Source of the DNA: an uncultured Eubacterium sp.
GTDB lineage: Bacteria > Bacillota_A > Clostridia > Lachnospirales > Lachnospiraceae
DNA: 36,630 bases
Reading direction: 5' to 3'
Assembly: GCA_910589045.1 (NCBI GenBank)
Contig: CAJUSH010000034.1
Coordinates: forward strand, 1,838 to 38,467
Part shown: piece after piece, positions 8,668-17,122 of the stretch
Layout of the letters: the number at the start of each line of letters is the position of its first letter
How positions within the stretch are numbered: the first letter of the stretch is position 1
Notes under the pieces: generated by a model
What the model was told of the DNA's origin: nothing
Databases searched by the model: none
The model's input: only the letters and a program-made list of their open reading frames with translations
Made by a program: the position numbers and the translations under genes

Positions 8668-8762
8668 GGCAGATGCTCCCGAAACTACTGGAAAACACAA
8701 AATACAGAAGCTCCTAGCGAAAGCCTTTGTGCTTTTCAGTGGTCTCGGAATCCCCATCTGCC
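8668..8762 (-). ncRNA. pnp 5' leader: long near-perfect double-stranded stem
   Basis: In the minus-strand RNA the segment 8762-8726 can pair with 8701-8668. The outer 8 bp are perfect (GGCAGATG/CATCTGCC). After a small asymmetric loop about 25 further pairs follow, with only two mismatches and several G-U pairs. The loop is about 24 nt. The stem ends about 13 nt before the AAGGAG of pnp. In E. coli a similar long stem in the pnp leader is cut by RNase III and PNPase then represses itself; the same role here is inference. Confidence 0.6.
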
Positions 8763-8858
8763 GGTTTGAATTTGCAGCGTATCAAAACAGAGTCTGTCTT
8801 TAAAAGGACAGGAATTGTGTCTGTATTGGAACATCGTAATTATCTGTTCTCCCGACTG

Positions 8859-8889
8859 AAAATAGAGCGGAGATACTCCGCCCTATTTT
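8859..8889 (-). terminator. hairpin terminator/attenuator after rpsO
   Basis: AAAATAG-A-GCGGAG and CTCCGC-C-CTATTTT pair around a 3-nt loop, starting about 9 nt after the rpsO stop. On the minus strand it ends in TATTTT, so termination may be partial and allow some read-through into pnp. Confidence 0.6.
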
Positions 8890-8897
8890 TATAATCA

Positions 8898-9164
8898 TTA
8901 TTTTCTCAAGCCTAAACGCTCGATCAGGGAACGATAACGCTCGATATCCTTCTCCTTCAGATAAGCCAGTAAGCGGCGTCTCTGTCCTACCATCTTTAAA
9001 AGACCCCTGCGTGAATGATGATCCTTTGCGTGCGCCTTTAAGTGATCGTTCAGCTCGTTGATGCGCGTGGTGAGCAGTGCGATCTGCACCTCCGGTGAAC
9101 CGGTGTCGTTCGGGGTCTTGCCATACTCAGCGATGATCGCTGACTTTTGATCTTTTGCTAACAT
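8898..9164 (-). CDS. rpsO: 30S ribosomal protein S15
   Basis: This 88-aa primary-binding ribosomal protein contacts 16S rRNA in the platform of the 30S subunit. The whole sequence fits the family: the TGSPEVQIALLTTRI helix, the HxxDHHSRRGLL rRNA-binding loop (HAKDHHSRRGLL, about 41-52) and the LAYLKEKDIERY ending. Length is universal for S15. The start at 9164 has a strong RBS (AAGGAGG). It heads the rpsO-pnp region and is preceded by a structured leader and a clear promoter. Confidence 0.98.
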   Translation of the reverse strand: MLAKDQKSAIIAEYGKTPNDTGSPEVQIALLTTRINELNDHLKAHAKDHHSRRGLLKMVGQRRRLLAYLKEKDIERYRSLIERLGLRK

Positions 9165-9189
9165 AATTGTTTCCTCCTTGTCTTTTTAC

Positions 9190-9239
9190 GCCGGATATTC
9201 AGTAAGCGGTCGGAGTGTCCGTCAAACCGGATATGCGGC
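9190..9239 (-). promoter_or_regulatory. structured rpsO leader (probable S15 autoregulatory RNA)
   Basis: In the minus-strand transcript GCCG-C-AUAU (9239-9231) pairs with AUAU-C-CGGC (9198-9190), closing an inner hairpin CGGA-CAC-UCCG with flanking CGG/CCG. The stem ends just upstream of the AAGGAGG. S15 proteins are known to repress their own mRNA through varied leader folds. Function here is inferred from position and fold. Confidence 0.5.
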
Positions 9240-9258
9240 TCTTTACTCATACTCAAAT

Positions 9259-9287
9259 AATATAGCACATTGGGTATATAAATGCAA
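9259..9287 (-). promoter_or_regulatory. promoter of rpsO
   Basis: TTGCAT (9287-9282) and TATATT (9264-9259) are separated by 17 bp on the minus strand. This gives a leader of about 85 nt to the rpsO start. Confidence 0.65.
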
Positions 9288-9300
9288 ACATTTTTTTGCT

Positions 9301-9505
9301 TTTCCTTTTCGAGTCCCTCTTTTTCATCCCTGAATCCTCCAAACCGTTACTGCCGGCATTTTCCTGTCCTTTCCCAAATACCGGATGTCTGAAAACATTA
9401 TGCATGATTTCCCTTTAGAATACAAGAAAAAATTCTCCGGTTGCTGTTCACGAAGAGAATCGTAAGCATTCCCCTTTCTTGCGGCAGAAGATATGCACAA
9501 ATTTC
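9301..9505. other. intergenic stretch without recognised gene
   Basis: This stretch lies between the rpsO promoter and the SDR promoter. Short minus-strand frames exist but have no RBS, no recognisable domain and cysteine-rich, biased composition. I see no gene here. Confidence 0.4.
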
Positions 9506-9535
9506 TTGACAGGGGAGAACCCTTCGGAATATGAT
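9506..9535 (+). promoter_or_regulatory. candidate promoter of the SDR-rqcH unit
   Basis: TTGACA (9506-9511) and TATGAT (9530-9535) are separated by 18 bp. The spacer contains a small dyad, AGGG-GAGAA-CCCT, a possible operator. The resulting leader is about 110 nt and holds an ATACCGGC/GCCGGTAT hairpin (9556-9600). Confidence 0.5.
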
Positions 9536-9649
9536 GGATAAAGCATACAGCCATGATACCGGCACAGGCTTGCAGACTGCACAATTAAAGCCGCCGGTAT
9601 TCGAAACCATTGAATTGACATAAGTATAAGCTTAGAAAGGACCACCATC

Positions 9650-10396
9650 ATGAACAAACAGAATAAAACCGTTGCCGTTACCGGCGCATCCAAGGGCCTG
9701 GGACTCGGCATCGTAAAAAGACTCTGTACAGAAGGCTATGATATCATCGCCCACTATAATTCCGGTGATATCAGCGAGGCAAAGGCGGCCGCAGAAGCTG
9801 CAGGCGTTGACTTCCGCGCGTTTCAGGCGGATCTGTCAAAAGAGGACGAGGTGCTCTCGCTTGCGGAGAAAATCAATGCCTGCGGGGATATTTACGGCCT
9901 TGTCAACAATGCCGGTGTCTGCCTGTTCGAGGATTTCTTCGCAGTCACACCGGAAAGCTATGACTTTACCTTTAACGTGAACATAAAAGCCGTTTTCCTC
10001 CTCACCCAGAAAATTTCCGAACAGATGGCAGCGCGGGGGATCAGGGGCAGAATCGTAAACTTCTCTTCCATCACGGCGGTTTCCGGCTCCGCCACCCAGG
10101 TGCACTACGGCGCGGCAAAGGGCGCGGTAAGCGCATTCACCCACATGGCGGCGGAAGCGTTAGGCCCCCACGGTATTACCGTAAACGCCATTATGCCCGG
10201 TCCCATCCCGACGAAGCACAACAGCGCATATCTTGCCCTCGAGGACTCCAAAAAGGATCTGTGCGGCAGAATGCCCATGCGCAGCTACGGTGACCCCGCA
10301 TACATCGCGGACGGCGTGCTCTATTTCCTCGGGGAAAACGCCTGCTGGACGACCGGCGTCCTGCTTCCGGTAGACGGGGGATATCTGGCGAAATAA
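9650..10396 (+). CDS. SDR family oxidoreductase (FabG-like)
   Basis: This 248-aa classical short-chain dehydrogenase/reductase uses NAD(P)H. The Rossmann motif is TGASKGLGLG (about 10-19), followed by NNAG (about 85), the active-site Ser in VNFSSIT (about 140) and the Tyr/Lys pair in YGAAKGA (about 153-157). The segment after PGPIPT is the usual substrate loop. Length is typical. The substrate cannot be deduced; the fabG resemblance is general to the family. RBS is AAAGGA. It is followed after 16 nt by rqcH, so co-transcription is likely, though a functional link is not evident. Confidence 0.88.
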   Translation: MNKQNKTVAVTGASKGLGLGIVKRLCTEGYDIIAHYNSGDISEAKAAAEAAGVDFRAFQADLSKEDEVLSLAEKINACGDIYGLVNNAGVCLFEDFFAVTPESYDFTFNVNIKAVFLLTQKISEQMAARGIRGRIVNFSSITAVSGSATQVHYGAAKGAVSAFTHMAAEALGPHGITVNAIMPGPIPTKHNSAYLALEDSKKDLCGRMPMRSYGDPAYIADGVLYFLGENACWTTGVLLPVDGGYLAK

Positions 10397-10412
10397 TCAG
10401 GAGGTTTATTCC

Positions 10413-12161
10413 ATGGCATTTGACGGAATTGTCGTTGCAAATATTGTAACCGAATTGAAAGAAACACTAAGCGGCGCACGCATCAGCAAGATCGCACAGC
10501 CCGAAAACGACGCGCTTCTGCTCACGCTGAAGGGCGCCTGCGGGCAAAAGCGCCTGCTGCTCTCGGCAAGCGCGTCGCTTCCCTTTGTGTATCTCACAGA
10601 CATTAACAGGCCCAGTCCAATGACCGCGCCGAATTTCTGTATGCTCCTGCGCAAATTTATCGCAAACGGAAAAATTACAGATATCAGCCAGCCGGGCTTA
10701 GAGCGCATCATCCAATTTGACATCGAGCATCTGGACGAGCTGGGCGACCTGTGCAAAAAGCGGCTCATCGTGGAGCTGATGGGCAAGCACAGCAACATCA
10801 TTTTCTGTGACGAAAATAATCGTATCATCGACGCCATCAAGCACATCCCCGCCTCGGTCAGCTCCGTGCGGGAGGTACTGCCCGGCAGGGATTATTTTAT
10901 ACCAAACACGATGGAAAAGTGCGATCCCTTAAGCGCATCGGAGCAGACCGTTCTCTTTGATGCGTGTAACAAACCGCTTTCCATCGCAAAGGCCCTCTAT
11001 ATGACCTACACCGGCATCAGCCCTGCCGTGGCAAACGAGGTGGGCTACCGCGCCGGAATCGATGCCGACGCACCGATGGAGAGCTTATCCGACGACGCAA
11101 GGCTTCATCTCGCCCATGAGTTTCTGTGGCTGATGGAGGACGTGAAGGAAGGGAAATTTGTCCCGTGCATCATCAAAAAAGGGGATGAGCCTATCGAGTT
11201 TTCCGCGGTGGAGCTTCGGGAATACAACGATTTTCCCGACTATACGACAGAGCGTTTTACGTCCATTTCCGAGGTGCTGGAGCGCTTTTATGCGGATAAG
11301 GATTCCTACACCCGCATCCGCCAGAAATCCGCCGACCTGCGCCGCATTGTCCAGACCGCGCTCGAGCGCAACGTAAAAAAGCTCTCTCTGCAGCAAAAGC
11401 AGCTTAAGGACACCGAAAAACGGGACAAATATAAGGTGTATGGCGAGCTTTTACAGGTCTACGGCTACGGCGTGCCCGAGGGCGAAAAGAAGCTCACCGT
11501 GCTGAACTATTACACCAATGAGGATATCACGATCCCGCTGGATGCGCAGCTTAGCGCCCAGGAAAATGCGCAGAAATATTTTGCAAAGTATAATAAGCTA
11601 AAGCGCACCTGCGAAGCACTCCAGGCGCTGACCGTTGAGGTTTCCGATGAGATCACCTATCTGGAATCCGTCGCAGCCTCGCTGGATATCGCCGTTACCG
11701 AGGCGGACCTTGCCGCCATCAAGGACGAGCTGACCGCAAGCGGCTTTATCAAAAAGCACGCCGCAAAAAAAGGTGCGCGCACGGCGAAAAGCAGGCCCTT
11801 CCACTATAAGAGCAATGACGGCTTCGATATTTTTATCGGAAAAAATAATCTGCAGAACGAGGAACTGACCTTCAAGGTGGCAAACGGCGGCGACTGGTGG
11901 TTCCACGCGAAGGGCATCCCCGGCTCCCATGTCATCGTAAAAACCGAAGGACAGGAGCTTCCCGATGCCACGTTTGAGGAAGCGGCGCGGCTGGCAGGCT
12001 ACTATTCAAAAGGGCGTGACAGCGAAAAGCTGGAGATCGATTATTTGCAGCGCAAAAACGTCAAAAAGCCAAACGGCTCCGCGCCGGGCTTTGTCGTTTA
12101 TTATACGAACTATTCCATGACGGTACACCCGGATATTTCCGGCATTCCATTCATCGAATAA
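10413..12161 (+). CDS. rqcH: RqcH, Rqc2/NEMF-family ribosome quality control factor
   Basis: This 582-aa NFACT protein, often annotated as fibronectin-binding protein, binds 50S subunits carrying stalled peptidyl-tRNA and recruits tRNA-Ala to add alanine tails that mark the peptide for degradation. The sequence shows the NFACT-N domain from MAFDGIVVANIVTEL, with LLLRKFIANG and the DEN-type stretch near 130. A coiled-coil middle follows (about 290-450). The NFACT-R domain contains FHYKSNDGFDIFIGKNNLQNE and WWFHAKGIPGSHVIV (about 465-515). Length matches B. subtilis RqcH. RBS is AGGAGG. No RqcP is adjacent. Confidence 0.93.
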   Translation: MAFDGIVVANIVTELKETLSGARISKIAQPENDALLLTLKGACGQKRLLLSASASLPFVYLTDINRPSPMTAPNFCMLLRKFIANGKITDISQPGLERIIQFDIEHLDELGDLCKKRLIVELMGKHSNIIFCDENNRIIDAIKHIPASVSSVREVLPGRDYFIPNTMEKCDPLSASEQTVLFDACNKPLSIAKALYMTYTGISPAVANEVGYRAGIDADAPMESLSDDARLHLAHEFLWLMEDVKEGKFVPCIIKKGDEPIEFSAVELREYNDFPDYTTERFTSISEVLERFYADKDSYTRIRQKSADLRRIVQTALERNVKKLSLQQKQLKDTEKRDKYKVYGELLQVYGYGVPEGEKKLTVLNYYTNEDITIPLDAQLSAQENAQKYFAKYNKLKRTCEALQALTVEVSDEITYLESVAASLDIAVTEADLAAIKDELTASGFIKKHAAKKGARTAKSRPFHYKSNDGFDIFIGKNNLQNEELTFKVANGGDWWFHAKGIPGSHVIVKTEGQELPDATFEEAARLAGYYSKGRDSEKLEIDYLQRKNVKKPNGSAPGFVVYYTNYSMTVHPDISGIPFIE

Positions 12162-12234
12162 CAGCCGCTTTCTGCGCTGTTAGCTGCTTTCGAGCCGTTT
12201 TGTCATGAACTAGAAAAATTAGAAAATGTTGTTA

Positions 12235-12264
12235 CGTTTATTTTCCTTTCTTCCTCACATACTA
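12235..12264 (+). promoter_or_regulatory. sigma-G type promoter of the spore protein gene
   Basis: CATACTA (12258-12264) is an exact match to the sigma-G -10 consensus (CATWMTA). GTTTA (12236-12240) lies 17 bp upstream and matches the -35 GHATR at 4 of 5 positions. Forespore-specific expression of SASP genes by sigma-G is established in Bacillus and Clostridium. Confidence 0.6.
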
Positions 12265-12353
12265 TGCTTACCAGCGGCAAACAAGCCGTTGATCATATAC
12301 AAAAGCATAAAAAACTGTTCCAGACGAACAGCTGCAAAGGAGGAAATATCATT

Positions 12354-12554
12354 ATGTCAAGTAAGAATACTACTTCTGTCCCCGAGGCAAAGGATGCCAT
12401 GAACCGCTTTAAATACGAGGTTGCCAGCGAGCTTGGCGTACCTTTAAAGGACGGCTACAACGGTGATCTGACCTCAAGACAGAACGGTTCTGTCGGTGGC
12501 TATATGGTAAAGAAAATGATTGAGGCACAGGAGAAGCAGATGGCCGGTGAATAA
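12354..12554 (+). CDS. alpha/beta-type small acid-soluble spore protein
   Basis: This 66-aa DNA-binding protein coats the forespore chromosome in an A-like form and protects it from UV and chemicals. Family hallmarks are the FKYEVASELGVPL segment, which includes the GPR protease site (E-V-A-S-E), and YNGDLTSRQNGSVGGYMVKKMI at the C-terminus. The start at 12354 is fixed by AAAGGAGGAAAT. The frame is open 30 codons upstream, but that stretch contains the promoter and leader. A 6-bp hairpin CTGTTC/GAACAG (12315-12331) precedes the RBS. It is monocistronic between rqcH and a terminator. Confidence 0.95.
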   Translation: MSSKNTTSVPEAKDAMNRFKYEVASELGVPLKDGYNGDLTSRQNGSVGGYMVKKMIEAQEKQMAGE

Positions 12555-12586
12555 CCTGCCCTGCTGACAAAACAGCCTAAATTGAC

Positions 12587-12637
12587 AAAAGAAAGGCTCT
12601 CTTTGCATGATGACATGTGAGGAGAACCTTTCTTTTT
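12587..12637. terminator. bidirectional terminator (SASP gene and recG operon)
   Basis: AGAAAGG and CCTTTCT form the stem base, extended by CTCTC/GAGAA, with an inner CATG-ATGA-CATG hairpin. T-runs lie on both sides (AAAAGAAAGG on the left, CCTTTCTTTTT on the right), so it can end transcription from both directions. Confidence 0.7.
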
Positions 12638-12704
12638 GTGCCGATAGCGGGTTTTTGATTTGTGACAGCATTTAGGCATTGTCTGTTTGAAGCAGTCCTA
12701 GCAT

Positions 12705-14768
12705 TTATAAGCTCAGGCTCACCTCTCCCTTCGCAAAAATCTCCTCCATCTTTATCCGCAGATTCTCGTGCTTGTCCATCGCAAGCGCCGGGTCCTCCGC
12801 GATAATCCGCTTCACCTCATCCGCCGCGTTCTGCAAAACCCTTGCATCGGTATAAATGTCAGCCAGCAGAAAGCTCATGTCGCCGGACTGGCGGATGCCG
12901 AAGAAATCCCCGGGACCCCGCAGCTTTAAATCCTCGGAAGCGATGTAAAAGCCGTCGTTGGATTTGTTCAGGATATCAAGGCGGTCCTTCGCGCGGTCGG
13001 AATCCGACGCGTTCATCATAATGCAATAGGACTGCGCCTGTCCGCGCCCCACGCGTCCCCGCAGCTGATGGAGCTGCGCCAGCCCGAAGCGGTCGGCATT
13101 CTCAATGAGCATAACGGTTGCATTGGGCACGTTTACGCCAACCTCAATGACCGTGGTGGACACCAGAACATCGGTCTTATGGTCCTTGAAATCCTCCATG
13201 ATCTGATTTTTTTCAGCGGCCTTCATCTTGCCGTGCAGACAGGCGATGCGGATCTTTGATGCGAGCGATGCCGCGAGCCTTTCTGTGTAGTCCGTGACGT
13301 TGTTCGCGTCATAGTTTTCCGACGCCTCCACCAGCGGGCAGATAATATACGCCTGATGCCCCGCTGCCACCTCCTTTTCCAGAAAGGCGTTTGCTTTTTT
13401 CCGGTAGCTCTCCCCCACCACACAGTTTTTGATCGGAAGCCGCTTCGCCGGAACCTCATCCATAACAGAAATATCCATATCGCCGTACAAAATAATTGCA
13501 AGCGTCCTTGGAATCGGCGTCGCACTCATGACAAGAATATGAGGTGTCTGCCCCTTTTTCGCAAACGTCTCCCGCTGACGCACACCGAAGCGGTGCTGCT
13601 CGTCCGTGATAACAAGTGCAAGGTTATCGTACTCCACCGCCTCCTGAATAAGCGCGTGAGTCCCCACAATCAGCGCGTCCGGGTGCGCTTTGATAAGCGC
13701 CCGCTTTTCCCGCTTCTGCTTCGCCGTCATGGAGCCGGTGAGCAGCACGATTGTCTTTTCGATGCCAAACAGGACGCACAATTCCTCAAACGACTGCTCG
13801 TGCTGCTTCGCCAGCACCTCCGTGGGCGCCATGATCGCAGACTGATAACCGCTGTCGGAAACAAGAAGCATCGAAAGAAACGCGACGATCGTCTTGCCGC
13901 TTCCCACATCCCCCTGGATGAGCCGCTGCATGAGCACCGGCCCTCTCATATCCGCGGTAATCTCGTCCAGCGTGCGCCTCTGGGCGCCGGTCAGCTCATA
14001 GGGAAGCTTTCCTATGTAAGCATGGAAGGCATCGGATTTCGCGAAATGATACGGATTCGCCTGCTTTTCCTCCCCGTGCTTCTCCAGCTCCATCGTCATC
14101 AGAAACAGAAAAAATTCGTCAAACACCAGCCGCCGTCTCGCCCAGGTCAGCGTTTCCATAGAATCCGGGAAATGAATCTGGTCAAGGGCAAAGTTGTACT
14201 CTGCCAGCTCGTATTTTGCCCGGACATCTGTCGGAAGATAGTCAAAAAAGCTGTCGCAGGCATTCAGTGCCCCCCGAATCGTCTTTGTCAGAAACCGGTT
14301 CGTAATGCCCCTGGTCAGACCGTATACGGGCTGCATCGTCTCTTCGACGGCTGCATAATCCTCCGGTGCAAACAGCGCGGGCTGCTCCATATGAAAAATG
14401 CCCTTTTTATCCGTCACCTTTCCGTAGAGAATGACGGTTTTTCCTTTTTTTAAGCCGTTTGCAATGTAGGGCAGCCGAAACCAGATCGCCTCCAGCTCCC
14501 GCCCGCCGTATCCGCTTTTGCATACCGTAATCGTCATTGCACGGGTACGGCGCATCACCGCCGGCTTTTCGATGCGGAAAACAGCGGCGGCCGTCATGCC
14601 GTCGCAAAGCTCGTTAATCTCTGCCGCGCGGGGATATTTCACATAGTCTCTGGGAAAATGAAGGAGTATATCACCCACGGTGTATACTCCCATTTTCTGC
14701 AAAAGTCCTTCTGATTTCTCGCCCACGCCCTTCACTTCCCGAATGGGTGCAGTCAGTTCCATATGCAT
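12705..14768 (-). CDS. recG: ATP-dependent DNA helicase RecG
   Basis: This 687-aa superfamily-2 helicase remodels stalled replication forks and branched DNA. An N-terminal wedge/OB domain (about 1-230) precedes the helicase motifs: GDVGSGKT (Walker A, 286-293), APTEVLA, DEQH (389-392), SATPIPRTL, and motif VI QLRGRVGRG near 575. Length is standard. The start ATG at 14768 overlaps the fakA stop as TAATG, so the two are translationally coupled; a second ATG lies two codons on. It is last in an asp23-fakA-recG unit, an order widely conserved in Firmicutes. Confidence 0.97.
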   Translation of the reverse strand: MHMELTAPIREVKGVGEKSEGLLQKMGVYTVGDILLHFPRDYVKYPRAAEINELCDGMTAAAVFRIEKPAVMRRTRAMTITVCKSGYGGRELEAIWFRLPYIANGLKKGKTVILYGKVTDKKGIFHMEQPALFAPEDYAAVEETMQPVYGLTRGITNRFLTKTIRGALNACDSFFDYLPTDVRAKYELAEYNFALDQIHFPDSMETLTWARRRLVFDEFFLFLMTMELEKHGEEKQANPYHFAKSDAFHAYIGKLPYELTGAQRRTLDEITADMRGPVLMQRLIQGDVGSGKTIVAFLSMLLVSDSGYQSAIMAPTEVLAKQHEQSFEELCVLFGIEKTIVLLTGSMTAKQKREKRALIKAHPDALIVGTHALIQEAVEYDNLALVITDEQHRFGVRQRETFAKKGQTPHILVMSATPIPRTLAIILYGDMDISVMDEVPAKRLPIKNCVVGESYRKKANAFLEKEVAAGHQAYIICPLVEASENYDANNVTDYTERLAASLASKIRIACLHGKMKAAEKNQIMEDFKDHKTDVLVSTTVIEVGVNVPNATVMLIENADRFGLAQLHQLRGRVGRGQAQSYCIMMNASDSDRAKDRLDILNKSNDGFYIASEDLKLRGPGDFFGIRQSGDMSFLLADIYTDARVLQNAADEVKRIIAEDPALAMDKHENLRIKMEEIFAKGEVSLSL

Positions 14769-16486
14769 TACTCCACAGATAAAATATAATAGTAAATCGG
14801 CTGTCCGCCGTTGTTCACCTCAACCTCAAGCTCCCCGTACTTCTCCGAAAGCCGATCGGCCAGCGCATCCGCATCATCCTGTGACACCTCGTCGCCGTAA
14901 TAAAGGCTGATGATGCCGCTCTCCTCGTCCACAAGCTGCTCCACCATGGAAAACAGTGTCTCCTCCATATCTGCGCCCACCGATAAAATACCTGCATCGC
15001 CGATACCCATGAAGTCGTTCTCCTTAATCTCCTTGTCGTCGATCACGGTATCCCGCACCGCATAGGTAATCTGCCCGCTCTTTACATGCGCAAGCTCCTC
15101 CGTCATATGCTGCGCATTCTCATCGGCCGAGAGCTCCGGCATGAAATTGATCAGCGCCGTGATGCCCTGAGGAATCGTCTTTGTGGGAATGACATGCACC
15201 TTCTTTTCCCCGGAAAGCTCCGCCGCCTGATTTGCCGCAAGGATGATATTTTTGTTATTCGGAAGGATAAACACATGCTTTGCCGGAACCTTTTCCACGG
15301 CGCTTAAGAGATCCTCCGTGCTGGGATTCATCGTCTGTCCGCCCTCGATGATGATATCCACGCCAAGACCGCTGAAAATCTCGCTGAGCCCCGCGCCCGC
15401 GGACACGCTGATAAAGCCCATTTCCTTTATTTCGGCAGCAGCTTTTTTTGCTTCCTCCTCCGCCTGCTTTCTGGCAAGCTTTTCCGCGTCCTTAATCAAA
15501 CGCTCCTGATGCTCCTCGCGCATGTTGTCGATTTTTATTTTGCTAAGAGAGCCATGCCGCAATGCCTCCTGAATTGCCAATCCGGGATCATTGGTATGTA
15601 CATGGGTCTTAACGATCTCGTCATCCGCAACGACCACGATGGAATCGCCGATGGATGTTAAGAATGCCTTGTACTTTGCCACCTCCTCGTCGCTCAGCGA
15701 ACGGTTCAATACGATGATAAACTCGGTGCAGTAGCCGAATTTGATCTCGCTTTTTGTCTCGGGGGAGATTTTTACGAAGCCGACAGAGCCCTTCTCCGGC
15801 TCAAAGCTGTCGTAGTCGATCTTCTTTCCGGTCAGCGCATCGTATGCGCCCTGCAGGACAACCACCAGTCCCTGTCCGCCGGAATCCACGACGCCCGCCT
15901 GCTTTAACACCGGCAGCATGTCCGGCGTCTTTTTCAGGACGCGCTCTGCCTCGTCGATGACTGCTTTGACAAACACGGTCAGATCGTCGGTCTCCTCCAC
16001 CATATCGATCGCCTTGTCCGCCGCGCCCCTTGCGACCGTGAGGATCGTGCCCTCCTTAGGCTTCATGACTGCCTTATAAGCCGTCTCCACCGCCTTGTCG
16101 CAGGCCTCTGCCAAAATAACCGTGTCAATGTAATCGTAATTTGCAATCACCTTCGTAAAACCGCGGAAAAGCTGCGAAAGGATAACACCCGAATTTCCGC
16201 GGGCACCCCTAAGGGAGCCGGAGGATATTGCCTTTGCAACGGATTTCATGTCCTTCTTTTCCAGTGCGCCGACCTCCTTCGCCGCCGAGAGAATGGTCAT
16301 GGACATATTTGTCCCCGTATCGCCGTCCGGCACCGGGAAAACATTCAGCTCATTGATCCACTCCTTTTTTGCATCCAGATTTTTTGCCCCTGCCAAAAAC
16401 ATATTTGACAGAAGCGACGCGTCTATTTTTTCTAATCCCACTGATCCATCCTCCAAATTAAAAATGTTGTATCCGTCGGCAGGCAT
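14768..16486 (-). CDS. fakA: fatty acid kinase catalytic subunit FakA (DAK2/YloV)
   Basis: This 572-aa protein phosphorylates fatty acids bound to FakB, giving acyl-phosphate for membrane lipid synthesis in Firmicutes. The N-terminal DAK2/DhaL domain shows NVFPVPDGDTGTNM (about 46-59; Asp residues for Mg-ATP) and SLRGARGNSGVILSQLFRG (about 92-110). The C-terminal DegV-like half contains VHTNDPG and the FILPNNKNI segment. A charged coiled linker near 330-355 (KLARKQAEEEAKKAA) is typical. RBS GGAAGG precedes the start at 16486, 14 nt after the asp23 stop. No fakB is present in the window. Confidence 0.92.
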   Translation of the reverse strand: MPADGYNIFNLEDGSVGLEKIDASLLSNMFLAGAKNLDAKKEWINELNVFPVPDGDTGTNMSMTILSAAKEVGALEKKDMKSVAKAISSGSLRGARGNSGVILSQLFRGFTKVIANYDYIDTVILAEACDKAVETAYKAVMKPKEGTILTVARGAADKAIDMVEETDDLTVFVKAVIDEAERVLKKTPDMLPVLKQAGVVDSGGQGLVVVLQGAYDALTGKKIDYDSFEPEKGSVGFVKISPETKSEIKFGYCTEFIIVLNRSLSDEEVAKYKAFLTSIGDSIVVVADDEIVKTHVHTNDPGLAIQEALRHGSLSKIKIDNMREEHQERLIKDAEKLARKQAEEEAKKAAAEIKEMGFISVSAGAGLSEIFSGLGVDIIIEGGQTMNPSTEDLLSAVEKVPAKHVFILPNNKNIILAANQAAELSGEKKVHVIPTKTIPQGITALINFMPELSADENAQHMTEELAHVKSGQITYAVRDTVIDDKEIKENDFMGIGDAGILSVGADMEETLFSMVEQLVDEESGIISLYYGDEVSQDDADALADRLSEKYGELEVEVNNGGQPIYYYILSVE

Positions 16487-16500
16487 TTTGCCTTCCGCCT

Positions 16501-16860
16501 CTAATCAATTACTCTTACACCTTCTACGAAAATGTTGATCCGGTCTATTTTCATGCCGGTAAACTCCTCCACGCGGTACTTCACCGTCTGCTTCAGGTTA
16601 TCCGCAACGGTAAAAATACTCACACCGTAGGAAATAATCACATGAAAATCAATACTAATCTCATTATTTTCACCAACCGTCACATTTATACCATGTGAAA
16701 GATAATCTCTTTTTAAAAGCTTTACCAGTCCGTCCTTCATATTCACCGCGGCCATACCCACAATGCCAAAGCACTCAACGGCGATAGAGCCTGCATAAGT
16801 GGCGATCACATCTGTCTCGATTGTAACAGTGCCCAAGGAATTGGTTAATTGTCCATTCAT
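16501..16860 (-). CDS. Asp23/Gls24 family envelope stress protein (YloU)
   Basis: This 119-aa Asp23/Gls24-domain protein has the family pattern: IETDVIATYAGSIAVECFGIVGMA, then LSHGINVTVGENNEISIDFHVIISYGVSI and a C-terminal amphipathic segment ending INIFVEGVRVID. Members help maintain envelope homeostasis; the yloU product is otherwise poorly defined. The start at 16860 follows GGAGGTT; seven upstream in-frame codons have no RBS. It leads the asp23-fakA-recG operon. In B. subtilis and relatives the gene divergent from it is rpmB, which here lies 5.4 kb away beyond the recombinase region. Confidence 0.92.
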   Translation of the reverse strand: MNGQLTNSLGTVTIETDVIATYAGSIAVECFGIVGMAAVNMKDGLVKLLKRDYLSHGINVTVGENNEISIDFHVIISYGVSIFTVADNLKQTVKYRVEEFTGMKIDRINIFVEGVRVID

Positions 16861-16958
16861 AATTGAACCTCCATTCGTCATCTGGCATCTGTCCCATACC
16901 GCCGTATAAAGTCATCTGCGGTATACGATTTTTTGGACATTGCCGTAGTCTTTTATAT

Positions 16959-16987
16959 TTTATACCATATAAGGAAAAAAATAAACA
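16959..16987 (-). promoter_or_regulatory. promoter of the asp23-fakA-recG operon
   Basis: TGTTTA (16987-16982) and TATAAA (16964-16959) are 17 bp apart on the minus strand. A palindrome TCATTATTTATAATGA lies just upstream (17016-17031) and could be an operator. Confidence 0.5.
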
Positions 16988-17122
16988 GATATTTAATTTT
17001 TTTCCGTCTGTTTGGTCATTATTTATAATGATGAAACCTGATTTTTGCTTCCGGGCATAATATATCTGTGTGAAAACAAGTTTTTAACTATTAAGTCACA
17101 CAATATCTTGCGTTTCGGAAGC

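Noticed and set aside
9324..9711. Several short minus-strand frames upstream of the SDR gene
   Set aside because: No RBS, no family resemblance, and they overlap the SDR promoter and leader.
13356..14453. Plus-strand frame of 365 codons inside recG
   Set aside because: Antisense shadow of recG; rich in H and R as expected from reverse frames.
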